A DNA stretch of 64,000 nucleotides from an uncultured Bacilli bacterium (GTDB lineage: Bacteria; Bacillota_I; Bacilli_A; RFN20; CAG-826), in NCBI GenBank assembly GCA_905236715.1, contig CAJOMQ010000006.1:1-64000 (forward strand). Reading direction: 5' to 3'. Each line of letters opens with the position of its first letter. The stretch's first letter is position 1. Under the pieces are notes generated by a model. It searched no databases. It had not been told where the DNA came from and saw only the letters and a program-made list of their open reading frames with translations. The translations under genes were made by a program, and so were the position numbers. Shown piece by piece: positions 30,533-39,636 of the stretch.

Positions 30533-31606
30533 CTAACGATGGCTCTTCGGATCTGTGGCATCCGCTAAAGCCATGCCCAGATAGAAGAATGTAATTGTTA
30601 ATGGCGCCATAACCATCATCGGCGCGATTAATAGATAAGGATAATTGACCCAGTTCATCGATTGACAAACAGTCGTCAAAACTTGACCTAAAGTAATCTC
30701 GTTATTACTGGCAATAAAGGAAAGATTGAAGTAAGCTAAGCCAACTTCGGAAGAAATGGCTTCTGGAATCGCTGTCGAAACAACAGTAATAATAACGGAG
30801 ACTAAATAAGGTAATAAGTTATGGGTAATCATGGTCATAGAGGAGCTACCCAAAGTTTGTGAAGCAATATTATATTCACGGTTTCTAATAATGATAATTT
30901 GGTTACGAATAAAGCCCGCTAAACCAATCCATCCTAAAGCCGTTAATAACAAAACTAATGTCCAGAAATTACGTGGTAATATCTGCATCAAAAGAATGTA
31001 TAACAATAAGCTCGGGATGTTATTAACGAAATTACGGAATTCAATAAGGATAGGGTCTAACCAACGGAAATATCCCCACAAAGAGCCCATTAAAATACCA
31101 ACTGCGGTATCAATTAAAGCGACAATTGTACCTAAAAGAAGGGATAATTGAGCGCCTTTCCAAACGACATACCATAAATCAGAACCGGAAAACACGGAGC
31201 TTTGGCTCGGATAGAAAACACCAAACCAGTGCTCGGCATTAGGACCGATGACTTCTTTCCAACGATATTCACTATCAATGTAGCCAACACCTCTTTTGAC
31301 GAGAGGTGGGAAATTACGCATCGATGGTCCAAAGATGGTAAAGAAAATAAGAATAACTAAGATGACTAAACAAACGATAACCATCGGATTCTTAAATAAA
31401 TAAGAGAAAGTTAACCGCCAATAAGAATATGGTGTGCTATCTAATCTTTCTGCTCTTTCATCGGTGGTTCCCACAACTTTGAATAAATCATCAATGTTTT
31501 CCGGAATCGTTTCTTCGACATCGACACTACCAGCTAAACGAGGATCATCATCAATGACTTGAAAGATAACATCATTTTCATTTATTTTTTTGTTTTTCTT
31601 TTTCAT
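30533..31606 (-). CDS. oppC: oligopeptide ABC transporter permease OppC
   Basis: 357 residues from ATG 31606; I reject the track's 22-residue extension because AGAGGAGG sits just before this ATG. A long charged cytoplasmic N-terminus (about 1-70) precedes the first membrane segment (VIVCLVILVILIFFTIFG), then the BPD-transp domain with the coupling region ASQTLGSSSMTMITHNLLP. The C-terminal segment ITFFYLGMALADATDPK is typical. Operon position is between oppB (14 bases) and oppD (11 bases). Confidence 0.9.
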   Translation of the reverse strand: MKKKNKKINENDVIFQVIDDDPRLAGSVDVEETIPENIDDLFKVVGTTDERAERLDSTPYSYWRLTFSYLFKNPMVIVCLVILVILIFFTIFGPSMRNFPPLVKRGVGYIDSEYRWKEVIGPNAEHWFGVFYPSQSSVFSGSDLWYVVWKGAQLSLLLGTIVALIDTAVGILMGSLWGYFRWLDPILIEFRNFVNNIPSLLLYILLMQILPRNFWTLVLLLTALGWIGLAGFIRNQIIIIRNREYNIASQTLGSSSMTMITHNLLPYLVSVIITVVSTAIPEAISSEVGLAYFNLSFIASNNEITLGQVLTTVCQSMNWVNYPYLLIAPMMVMAPLTITFFYLGMALADATDPKSHR

Positions 31607-31619
31607 AAATCCTCCTCTC

Positions 31620-32807
31620 TTAGTTGGTAAAGCTAATACGCGGGTCAACCGCAGCGGTGACAATATCACCAAATAGATAAGATAAAACAGATAAAGCCGC
31701 GGAGAATAAGATAATACCTTGGATTAACCAAACATTAGAGGTGTTTTGCGACACCATCAAAGCATTACCAATACCGGGAATACCATACATGTTTTCAATA
31801 AAATAGGAACCAAGCAAGGCACCAATGACCGCGCTTGGGAATGTTCTAACTAAAGGAACAACAGCGTTACGTAAAATATGAACAGTCATAATACGGTTTT
31901 CTTTTAAACCTTTACTACGTGCAAATTTCACATAATCACCATTAAATTCGTCAACCATGTAACGTCTGACCCATAAGCCAATGCCAGACATACCTGTAAT
32001 ACCCATGGTCAATATCGCAGGTAAATATGATGCCACGTTATCCGCGTCATATTGGAATGGGAGATTAAATAATCCACATAAAATAGACATCCAAATGAAG
32101 TAATATGCGACACCAGGAATCGCATCGATAATCATGATATAACCTTTACCGATACGGTCAAAAAGACGATTTTGATATTTCGCCATCAAGATACCAAATG
32201 GATATCCTAACGCTAATTCAAGAATGACGGCAAAAATACCAATTTTAAATGAGATAGCAGCTCTGCTTAATAAATAATCAGTAACTAAATAACCATCAGG
32301 GACACCGGGAATTTTATAAATACGTCCTAAATTAAATATCACGGTGCGGCATTCAGAAATAATACCTTTTGTTTCCGTAAGTCCTTCAATAGTGAGAGTA
32401 GCAAATTCGGTTTTGCAAACTAATTTTGGAAATGGAATCACTGAGAAAAAGAATTTTAATAATTGTTCGACCAAAGAACCGCTTAAACCCATCGCATCTT
32501 TCCAGGCAGAACATTGCATTTCATATAATGCTGGGTTTTTCATTTTGATTTGGCCAAACAAAGCCCCACATGTTTCATCTGCGGGTTTGGCGGCACGAAT
32601 AAGAAAGAAAGTAACTAACATCGCTAAGACAATGGAGATTAACGATGAAAGAATTCTTCTAATCGAGTAATGGAGCAAAGGATTCGCAAAAATTCTTTGC
32701 ATGGAAACTGTGTTGCCAAAGAGAATTTTCTTTTTAACAAGGACTGAAAATACAATAAAAACTACAAGTAGAATGATTACTGTGTAGCCAATAATGTACG
32801 TTGCCAT
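31620..32807 (-). CDS. oppB: oligopeptide ABC transporter permease OppB
   Basis: 395 residues, longer than the usual ~310. An additional N-terminal membrane segment (about 3-28) and a linker precede the canonical first segment (SLISIVLAMLVTFFLIRAA). The loop after it is also long. The BPD-transp domain carries the coupling motif KFARSKGLKENRIMTVHILRNAV and the PGIGNAL signature near the end. AAAGGAGGG precedes the ATG. It is separated from oppA by 95 bases holding a strong hairpin. Confidence 0.9.
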   Translation of the reverse strand: MATYIIGYTVIILLVVFIVFSVLVKKKILFGNTVSMQRIFANPLLHYSIRRILSSLISIVLAMLVTFFLIRAAKPADETCGALFGQIKMKNPALYEMQCSAWKDAMGLSGSLVEQLLKFFFSVIPFPKLVCKTEFATLTIEGLTETKGIISECRTVIFNLGRIYKIPGVPDGYLVTDYLLSRAAISFKIGIFAVILELALGYPFGILMAKYQNRLFDRIGKGYIMIIDAIPGVAYYFIWMSILCGLFNLPFQYDADNVASYLPAILTMGITGMSGIGLWVRRYMVDEFNGDYVKFARSKGLKENRIMTVHILRNAVVPLVRTFPSAVIGALLGSYFIENMYGIPGIGNALMVSQNTSNVWLIQGIILFSAALSVLSYLFGDIVTAAVDPRISFTN

Positions 32808-32830
32808 AAAACCCTCCTTTATGCACTAAA

Positions 32831-32864
32831 TTAGGGTCGGAGGCGAAAACCTCCGGAGCCCTAA
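32831..32864 (-). promoter_or_regulatory. hairpin between oppA and oppB
   Basis: TTAGGG-t-CGGAGG / CCTCCG-gag-CCCTAA, a 12-bp interrupted stem with a 6-base loop. No T run follows on the minus strand, so it is more likely a partial terminator, RNA-processing or stability element that raises oppA over oppBCDF. A similar hairpin occupies the same place in the second opp operon. Confidence 0.65.
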
Positions 32865-32902
32865 TTAAATTTTTATTGATTATGAGAAGAAAATTTTAAT
32901 TT

Positions 32903-35380
32903 CTAATCATTGTAGAAATCATAAGCGCCATGTTTGCTGGTGTATTCTTTCTTAGCTTCTTGATAAGCTTCACGAATTTCGTTACGTTCTTGTCTGGTTA
33001 AGGTATCTTTTAAGACCCACATACCAGTTAAACGTTCATTAGATAATCCATAGTTAGATTGAGGCATTTCGTAGCCAGCCGATTTACTGACAGATAATGA
33101 CCAACCTTGACCATAGTTCACTTGTGGTTGATAGATGTTCAAATTGTTGATTAATTCATATTCTGCTTCCGCGAATTTGGTATAACGGTTGGTTAAGTTT
33201 TCGGTTTCAACCGCACCGGCATCAACGAGTTCAGAATAGGCTTTTAATAAATCAACAGGAGCATTGAGTGTTAATGTATCTAAATCATCACCAGTGGTTT
33301 TGAAGTTAGGAACATTTTCATCATCAATCCATGGGAAGATGGATTTCCAGTCGCCACCTTTTTTGTAAGTAGCTAAGAATGTTAATGGATCGCCGTAGTC
33401 AGCGCCCCAACCCCATAAAACAGGAGAGAAGTCATAGTTAGCAGCACCATCAGATGAACCACTAATATCGTTGTAGTTAGAAGTGTTGCATTGATCAGTT
33501 GGAACGACATGGAAATATGGGCAGTTGCTTAAATCACTCTTAGGTGCTACTGTCATTTTGTTGAGTCTGATGTTCATGCTGTTAATTTCTTGCGTATCAA
33601 AAGTCTTTGATTCTTGATCAGCATTCCACATTGAATAATATTCAACATTAATTGGTAATGTAATAGCGCCATATTGGCTAGCATATTCAGAAGCATTGTA
33701 TAATTCAACGGCTTTTAAAGCTCTATCGACTAAGGCAGCCACTTCATCTTTAGAATGTTGACGAGTGACAAATTGGCCAGTTTTTAATTGATAAGCAGCG
33801 GAATCTACATCTGGTTGCCAGACACCACTATTATCATAATGACCGTTGGCACCGGAAGCTTCACTACCGACTTTGTCATAACCTTTTTCGATAGCAAATC
33901 TTTCCGTGTAATATTTATCAACATATTCATAACCATTGTCATCATAAACGAAGTTCTTGGGGACATAGGTATGAACGAGATATTGGCTAGCGAAGACGCT
34001 TGTTTCATCGCCATCAGCATTACGTTTGTAATAAGTTGGATAATCCATAGCACCCAAAATGGCGGCTCTGACATCATCTAAACGGAGAGCTCTTTCAGTA
34101 TTGAGGACTGATTCAGCAGAACCGAAACTGGAATAAGATTTAGCACCATTGTTTCTCGTTCTTTCTAAAACAATATTAGAACCATACATACTGCCAATAG
34201 TGTCTAATAAACGGGAGTTAACATTAGCGTCGACTGGGTCTTCTAATGTGCCACTTCCATCGCCAGTAACATATTTTTCCCAACCAACAGTGTCGGACAT
34301 ATTTAAGCTGAAGCCATCAATATTGCCCATTTCATATTGATTACGGGTATAGTCAGAAGTAATATTATCGGATTTAATGATGTTGTACTTGATTGTTTCC
34401 GCACGAGCTTGCATAAATCCCTTGATATCTTTTCTTTGCGCATAAGTTTCGTTCTTTTTGTAGACAATAGTAGCTTCATCTAAAGTATCTAATCTATATG
34501 GTCCACAATAGAGAATAGAGTCAGCACTAGAAATACCGAAACTAGAACCTTTTTCATCTAAGAAATAGGAATTAACAGGTAAATAACAAGAATATGTTAA
34601 GAGTGTGGGGAAATAGAAAGCAGGACTATAAAGTTCATAAGTAACTGTTCTTTTTTCATCATCAGCCTTAACACCAAAACGAGATCCGTTAGCGACAAGA
34701 GGAATATCAGAAGCTTCTAATTTTTCATAAGAATCTAATTTCACGATATTTTCTTTTTCTGATGCCATAGTGTTATTAATCCAGTTGGCTTTCTTGGCAT
34801 CTGAATTGAGTGCAACGAAAGCAGGAGTTCCTTTGGCAATCTCATTAAGAATGTTGGTGTAGTAATAATATTCAGCGGCACCTTTGACAAAGTCTGTAAT
34901 TAAATAGGCAGTATCAGAGCCAGTGGAATAAGTACAAACATATTTGGCACCTGTCACAAAGTCAGAAGCTTTGACTTTTTGAATTTTTTCTTCACCATCT
35001 TCATAGTGAGTATAAGGTTTTCCGTTGTATTGGACCCAAGCTAAAGCATCATCATCACGAACAGTAAATGTGAATGTCGTATTGGTAGCATTGTGTTCAG
35101 CGTGTTCCGCTAAGTTTAAGTTCAAAACACCGAAATCGTTGTGGGTAAGTAATCCATCAACAAAGTTAGCAAAGTGCGTGGCATTGGCTTGTGCGGATGT
35201 TTGCAAATAATTCAATGAAGCAATACCGGTGGTTGTCAACGTATTATACGTAGCCTTTGCCGCCCTACCATTGAGTTTGTCATATGGCGAATCCTTAACC
35301 TGTGTATAGGATGCTCTTGAACATGACGCCATTAGACCAACAAATGATAGAATCATAAGTGATTTAACTTTTTTGTTCAT
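32903..35380 (-). CDS. oppA: oligopeptide-binding lipoprotein OppA
   Basis: 825 residues, much longer than E. coli OppA (about 540). Signal peptide with lipobox LMASC (Cys about 20), then an SBP_bac_5 fold: an early AEYYYYTNILNEI segment, LYCGPYRLDTLDEATIVYKKN (the GPY-l motif), DDVRAAILGAMDYPTYYKR, and a late WGWGADYGDPLTFL. It captures peptides outside the membrane for OppBCDF. First gene of the operon. AAAGGA lies about 14 bases before the ATG, rather far. The extra length is spread through the second lobe. Confidence 0.9.
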   Translation of the reverse strand: MNKKVKSLMILSFVGLMASCSRASYTQVKDSPYDKLNGRAAKATYNTLTTTGIASLNYLQTSAQANATHFANFVDGLLTHNDFGVLNLNLAEHAEHNATNTTFTFTVRDDDALAWVQYNGKPYTHYEDGEEKIQKVKASDFVTGAKYVCTYSTGSDTAYLITDFVKGAAEYYYYTNILNEIAKGTPAFVALNSDAKKANWINNTMASEKENIVKLDSYEKLEASDIPLVANGSRFGVKADDEKRTVTYELYSPAFYFPTLLTYSCYLPVNSYFLDEKGSSFGISSADSILYCGPYRLDTLDEATIVYKKNETYAQRKDIKGFMQARAETIKYNIIKSDNITSDYTRNQYEMGNIDGFSLNMSDTVGWEKYVTGDGSGTLEDPVDANVNSRLLDTIGSMYGSNIVLERTRNNGAKSYSSFGSAESVLNTERALRLDDVRAAILGAMDYPTYYKRNADGDETSVFASQYLVHTYVPKNFVYDDNGYEYVDKYYTERFAIEKGYDKVGSEASGANGHYDNSGVWQPDVDSAAYQLKTGQFVTRQHSKDEVAALVDRALKAVELYNASEYASQYGAITLPINVEYYSMWNADQESKTFDTQEINSMNIRLNKMTVAPKSDLSNCPYFHVVPTDQCNTSNYNDISGSSDGAANYDFSPVLWGWGADYGDPLTFLATYKKGGDWKSIFPWIDDENVPNFKTTGDDLDTLTLNAPVDLLKAYSELVDAGAVETENLTNRYTKFAEAEYELINNLNIYQPQVNYGQGWSLSVSKSAGYEMPQSNYGLSNERLTGMWVLKDTLTRQERNEIREAYQEAKKEYTSKHGAYDFYND

Positions 35381-35473
35381 AAGTTGTTTTTCCGTCCTTT
35401 CTTCAAAGTTGTTTCTGTAAAGATTGTTTATAACCTTACTCTAATCACGCGCAAAAAGCAATTATTTTTTATA

Positions 35474-35498
35474 ATAAAAAAGGCGCCCGCAGGCGCTT
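35474..35498 (-). terminator. terminator of the 35524-35892 gene
   Basis: AGGCGCC / GGCGCTT stem with a CGCA loop, followed on the minus strand by TTTTTTATT. It also lies upstream of the opp operon, insulating it. Confidence 0.75.
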
Positions 35499-35523
35499 AT
35501 GCAACAAAAAAATTAGTTTTTGC

Positions 35524-35892
35524 TTACAAAAATGGGTAATTTCCGGTAACCCAGAAAATAATTTCAAAAACCATGAAAACCACAAAAATAATTAAGCAAG
35601 AAATATAAAATGGCAGTCTTCTTATCCAGGCTTCAACTTTAACGCCATCAGGGACTTGATCATCCCAATTTTTGTTTTTGCGGCGATAAGAAACAATATG
35701 TAAATCGCCCCAGATAAATCCAACAAGCAAATAGAATGCCGCAAAGGCACCTAATATAGCGGGATAATATGCCGGCTGGGCATTATCAACATTTAAAGTG
35801 ATGACTAAAACAATAAAAGGAATGCCAAGACCAACAAGAGTCAATATCGCAGCAAATATATAAATTTGATATTTCTTAAGGGCAATTTTCAT
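35524..35892 (-). CDS. small three-span membrane protein, unknown
   Basis: 122 residues with three hydrophobic segments (about 9-30, 42-62, 96-118) and a charged loop (YRRKNKNWDDQVPDGVKVEAW). No family recognised. Probable monocistronic gene with its own terminator. Extended -10 TGA-TAGACT ends 6 bases before the ATG; no ribosome site. Confidence 0.6.
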   Translation of the reverse strand: MKIALKKYQIYIFAAILTLVGLGIPFIVLVITLNVDNAQPAYYPAILGAFAAFYLLVGFIWGDLHIVSYRRKNKNWDDQVPDGVKVEAWIRRLPFYISCLIIFVVFMVFEIIFWVTGNYPFL

Positions 35893-35948
35893 AACAATAG
35901 TCTATCACTAGACTTTAAAAACGCAAATGCAAGATATATACTCTAGAT
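35893..35948. promoter_or_regulatory. divergent promoter region, both sides leaderless type
   Basis: 56 bases separate two divergent ATGs. Minus strand: TGA plus TAGACT (35899-35904) ends 6 bases before the ATG at 35892. Plus strand: TATACT (35937-35942) ends 6 bases before the ATG at 35949. This is the second divergent pair in the window with this geometry. Confidence 0.55.
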
Positions 35949-36866
35949 ATGCCAAACCCCAATTTAAAAGAAAATAAATTCAAAAGAGCATTAGTAGCGC
36001 CATTTCGTAATGTTGTAAAAGCCATATCGAAGACATGGTACGTTAAATCACAATATAAATATATAACCCACCATAAGTTAAATTTAAAAAATCCAACAAG
36101 ATATACAGAGAAGTTACAATATCTTCGTTTATTTGTTTATCCAAAAGACCCATTGGTCATTCAATGTGCTGGACGCGTGGGTGTTAGAGATTATCTAAAA
36201 AAACGTGGGTTTTGCGATAAATTAATACCTATTTATGGTGTTTTTGATTCATTTGATGAAATTGATTTTGATAAATTGCCCAATCAATTTGTCATGAAAT
36301 GCAGTCATGCTTGTGCCTTTAATTACATATGCTTAGACAAGAGCAAAATTGATAAAACTGCACTAAAAAATAAATTTGATAAGTGGTTAAAAATAAACTA
36401 CGGAAAGAAAACTGTAGAACTTCAATACGCTCCCATTAAGCCACAGATAATTATTGAAAAATATCTCGTGCAAGAAGGACAACCTTTACCCATTGAATAT
36501 AAAATTCATGTCTTTAATGGCAAAGCTAAGTCAATGTATGTTGTTACTTCTCGCGGTGTTGATATACGTTATAACAATTATTACATTGACTGGACACCTT
36601 TTGATGGCAGCCAATTTAATGGTTGGAAAAAAACAGATTATCCATTAGAAAAACCGGACCATTGGAATGATATGGTAGAGATGGCCCAAATCTTAGCGGA
36701 GCCATTCCCCTTTGTTCGTGTCGATTTATATAACATCAATGGAAAAATATATTTCTCAGAATTAACTTTTACTCCCGCAAAAGGGACTCTCATTTTAGAT
36801 GATGATAAATGTGATTTTGAAATGGGAGAATGGTTAGATATTAGTCAATATATTAATGCCAAGTAG
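35949..36866 (+). CDS. TupA-like ATP-grasp protein (surface polysaccharide synthesis)
   Basis: 305 residues of the ATPgrasp_TupA type, first known from teichuronopeptide synthesis and frequent in capsule/exopolysaccharide loci, where such enzymes are thought to ligate amino acids to sugars. Seen: RYTEKLQYLRLF, the K/R-rich CAGRVGVRDYLKKRG, KLIPIYGVFDSFDEIDF, NQFVMKCSHACAFN (ATP-binding), and the metal-site end FVRVDLYNINGKIYFSELTFTP. The usual KxxHG lysine strand reads MKCSHAC here. Its 3' end overlaps the convergent lipoprotein gene by 14 bases. Confidence 0.8.
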   Translation: MPNPNLKENKFKRALVAPFRNVVKAISKTWYVKSQYKYITHHKLNLKNPTRYTEKLQYLRLFVYPKDPLVIQCAGRVGVRDYLKKRGFCDKLIPIYGVFDSFDEIDFDKLPNQFVMKCSHACAFNYICLDKSKIDKTALKNKFDKWLKINYGKKTVELQYAPIKPQIIIEKYLVQEGQPLPIEYKIHVFNGKAKSMYVVTSRGVDIRYNNYYIDWTPFDGSQFNGWKKTDYPLEKPDHWNDMVEMAQILAEPFPFVRVDLYNINGKIYFSELTFTPAKGTLILDDDKCDFEMGEWLDISQYINAK

Positions 36867-37788
36867 AATATGGCAAACTAATTTCATAAAGCATTATAGA
36901 ATGATAAACAGTTAAATTATCTGGATGTAAATCAACAGGTGCACCACCGTAATTGATTTGTTTTAATTCGTATTCAAATGAGATACCAGCTAGACGATTC
37001 AAATCTAATAAAGCATCGTCGTTTTCTTGATGAAGTTTAAAGCCAAAGCACATGTAACCATTATAGCGATCTCCATCACCACTATTGGTGGGAGCATTCA
37101 CGATATCATATTCCACAGGAACACGTGTAAAGCCATTATCATTTTTCAAATAAAAGCTGAGTTTTAAAGTAAAACTAGATGAACAAAGACCTAAATTTTG
37201 ACTTTCGTTTGTCACATAAGAGCATTTGAAATTGCACATGAAATATTCAGAGTAAGTGCATTCTTTAGCAAAGCGAACACCAAAGCCTCCAAAATCACCC
37301 AAATTAGTGGAACCAACTTGTGTGCGAGATAATTGATAGTCACCATTACAAAAGATTTGACCATCAAATAATTTAGAGGCAACCCCGTAATTAAATGATT
37401 GATCAATCGCGCTTAATTTCACTGCAGGGCCATAGGCTTTTTTGCCGTTGTCTGGTTCTCTTTTATCAAGGCCGTATTCATAACCCGACCAGTTTTTTTC
37501 ACAAATTTTGAAATTTTCATAATCTGTCTCGAAACCTTCACCAGCAAAAGGCTTGACAAACACTTTGTCTTTTTCCTGTTCTAATATTCTCGTTTCGAGG
37601 GTTTTTGTTATTTTATTTTGTTCTTGACGATAGTCGATACTTTTATCCCAAACGCGATAATAATTTTCAGTAAATTCGGTGGAATTATATGGTATGCCTT
37701 CATAAACCTCTTTGAGGCCATAACCACATGACGTTAAAACTAAAGATGGAAATAATAAAAATATTTTAGAGATTGAATGTTTTTTCAT
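36853..37788 (-). CDS. lipoprotein, unknown
   Basis: 311 residues from ATG 37788, six codons inside the track ORF, chosen because GAGGAGG sits 9 bases upstream. Signal peptide with lipobox LTSC (Cys about 20). The mature protein has no membrane segment and looks beta-rich (YRVWDKSIDY, GFGVRFAKECTYSEYFMCNFKCSYV, VPVEYDIVNAP); it could be a carbohydrate-binding-like fold but no motif proves this. Its start lies inside the 3' end of the polymerase-like gene, so the two are coupled. Confidence 0.65.
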   Translation of the reverse strand: MKKHSISKIFLLFPSLVLTSCGYGLKEVYEGIPYNSTEFTENYYRVWDKSIDYRQEQNKITKTLETRILEQEKDKVFVKPFAGEGFETDYENFKICEKNWSGYEYGLDKREPDNGKKAYGPAVKLSAIDQSFNYGVASKLFDGQIFCNGDYQLSRTQVGSTNLGDFGGFGVRFAKECTYSEYFMCNFKCSYVTNESQNLGLCSSSFTLKLSFYLKNDNGFTRVPVEYDIVNAPTNSGDGDRYNGYMCFGFKLHQENDDALLDLNRLAGISFEYELKQINYGGAPVDLHPDNLTVYHSIMLYEISLPYSTWH

Positions 37789-39196
37789 CTTCAATGACCT
37801 CCTCATTTTTTATAGTGTTTGGTTCTTTTACAAATCTAAATGTATACGAAATTAAGAAAATAGAAATCAATAACGGAGTAAACATATAAACAGGATACAA
37901 ATTATCCGCGTTCACTAAAGGTGTACCATCATAGGCAAAAAAGACAATTGTCAAGGTGATAAAAACATAACTTACCAATAGCCATTTGTTGACAGGCAAA
38001 TCAATATCTTTATTTAAATAATTAAGCATTTGTTTAATGCAAAAAACAAAACCAAGGATCAAGAATAAAGAACCGAATAATCCACTGGTTAACAAATTAT
38101 CAAAAATGGAATAGCCACTTAAATTTTGTTCAACAAAACCTAACTTTGCATCTAAAACATATCCCACAAAAGAGCCAAATATTTTTCCAAAATTAAACAT
38201 TTCCCACAAGATGGAAATTACGGGTTTGACAAACCTATTAGTGTTGAACAAACGATTTAAGAAACTGTTATTGCTAATCGCGTTTTGCATAGGCTCTAAA
38301 AATGCCCAATTTGTCTGCGCGTTTAATGCTAAAAGAATACAGCCTAATAAGAAGAGAATTAAAAGAACTAACAAGGTAATCTTAATTGGTTTATGACTCT
38401 TCTTAAATTTCATTGCTAAGACAATAAGTCCAAGAGATAAAATAAGAACCAAATCACCAATTAATGATTCTTTGGAAATGGTGAAAAGCAAGCAAATCCC
38501 ACCCATAATAGTAAATGATAAATAAGTTAAAAATAATTTTTTATTATTCTTATATTTGATAAAGAAAAGGCCAATACAAGAAGACAAAAGAATACTCGGG
38601 AATAATGACCAATACACTAATGAGACTTCTAAAATCTCAAAACCAAATAAAGCATAAGCCGTTTGACCAATTGGAACACTAGATGGTCTCCCATCAAAAT
38701 AGATATAAGAATTGGAATAAATCAATGTATAAAAAGGAACGTAATACACCATCGTCGCGATAAAATTAATCAATACATAAACCGCTAAGGCGCCATAGAC
38801 GACAAGAAATACTTTTTGTAAATCAAACCCTTTGATGTGTCCCGAGAAGAAACCACACAACGCAATAAAAGTAAAAGTTATCGGGATAAAAACACCATTA
38901 GCGATTCCAATCGCGCCATTACTTTGGGTAACAAACGGTGATAAAGCACTTAATAAACCATAAACAAATAAGGGGAAGAGGAAATAAGCAAAATTAGCCA
39001 CTCCATCTTTTTTAATTTGGCGAAACGTTACTAAGAAAAGTAATATGGCTAATGCTAGAGATAATGATCCCCAAAGAATATAATTTTGGGCTAAGGAAAA
39101 ACTAATAAAAGCCAAAACTTCCAAACATAAAAATGCCACTACTAAAGCATAAGTAGAAGCATTGAATATCTTTTTAGTTGTCTTTTCTTTTTCCAT
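37766..39196 (-). CDS. O-antigen ligase/polymerase-like membrane protein
   Basis: 476 residues, about 12 membrane segments with one larger outside loop near residues 285-370 (NAISNNSFLNRLFNTNRF...). This layout fits Wzy/WaaL-type polymerases and ligases, but no diagnostic motif is clear. Neighbouring TupA-like and lipoprotein genes suggest a surface-glycan role. TATAAT ends 7 bases before the ATG, and no ribosome site is present. Its stop region overlaps the lipoprotein start by 23 bases. Confidence 0.55.
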   Translation of the reverse strand: MEKEKTTKKIFNASTYALVVAFLCLEVLAFISFSLAQNYILWGSLSLALAILLFLVTFRQIKKDGVANFAYFLFPLFVYGLLSALSPFVTQSNGAIGIANGVFIPITFTFIALCGFFSGHIKGFDLQKVFLVVYGALAVYVLINFIATMVYYVPFYTLIYSNSYIYFDGRPSSVPIGQTAYALFGFEILEVSLVYWSLFPSILLSSCIGLFFIKYKNNKKLFLTYLSFTIMGGICLLFTISKESLIGDLVLILSLGLIVLAMKFKKSHKPIKITLLVLLILFLLGCILLALNAQTNWAFLEPMQNAISNNSFLNRLFNTNRFVKPVISILWEMFNFGKIFGSFVGYVLDAKLGFVEQNLSGYSIFDNLLTSGLFGSLFLILGFVFCIKQMLNYLNKDIDLPVNKWLLVSYVFITLTIVFFAYDGTPLVNADNLYPVYMFTPLLISIFLISYTFRFVKEPNTIKNEEVIEDEKTFNL

Positions 39197-39203
39197 GGAA
39201 TTA

Positions 39204-39209
39204 ATTATA
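39204..39209 (-). promoter_or_regulatory. -10 box of the polymerase-like gene, leaderless type
   Basis: TATAAT on the minus strand, followed by 7 bases and the ATG at 39196. The -35 region falls in the T tract of the upstream terminator. Confidence 0.55.
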
Positions 39210-39224
39210 TAGATTTTTTTGGTA

Positions 39225-39247
39225 TAAAAAAAGCGGATTAGACCGCT
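39225..39247 (-). terminator. terminator of the small acidic protein gene
   Basis: AGCGG / CCGCT stem with a 6-base loop, followed on the minus strand by a seven-T run. Confidence 0.7.
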
Positions 39248-39269
39248 ACGCTAGAAGAATAATTAATGC

Positions 39270-39419
39270 TTATTCTTCAGTGTCGAAAAAGAAATCTTCG
39301 TCTTCAACACGCATGTCGAGAAATTCTTCCGCTGATTGATAAGCTTCTAAAACTTCTAATTCTTCATTTTCAGTTAATTCATCTGTCCGATCTCTGGGCC
39401 CACAGAAATAATTATTCAT
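39270..39419 (-). CDS. small acidic protein, unknown
   Basis: 49 residues from ATG 39419 (begins MNNYFCGPRDRTDE, ends DFFFDTEE). The track's longer ORF from 39509 is less likely because GAGGAGA lies 8 bases before 39419. Very acidic, one cysteine, no membrane segment. It has its own terminator. Upstream, three TTACTA copies may form an operator or part of overlapping -10 boxes. Function unknown. Confidence 0.6.
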   Translation of the reverse strand: MNNYFCGPRDRTDELTENEELEVLEAYQSAEEFLDMRVEDEDFFFDTEE

Positions 39420-39623
39420 ACAACAAATCTCCTCAATCACGGAATAAATTCTTAATAGTACTTCGTTACTACTTGCGATTACTATATCACTGCTTACTAT
39501 ACGTAGCAAACATTATTTTAATTAATTTATACACTGACAAATTATGACCATTTTTTTGTGGATTACTTTAGTAAAATGTGCAATGAAAATTGTAATTTGA
39601 AACATAAATATAAAAGAGTAAAA

Positions 39624-39629
39624 TATAAT
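39624..39629 (+). promoter_or_regulatory. -10 box of the XRE gene, leaderless type
   Basis: TATAAT, then AGCACTT (7 bases) and ATG at 39637. No ribosome site. The intergenic region from 39420 also contains three TTACTA repeats. Confidence 0.6.
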
Positions 39630-39636
39630 AGCACTT

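Noticed and set aside
33788-34081. Opposite ORFs of about 90-100 codons inside oppA
   Set aside because: Shadow frames of a real gene, low-complexity Met/Ile/Val composition and no initiation signals.
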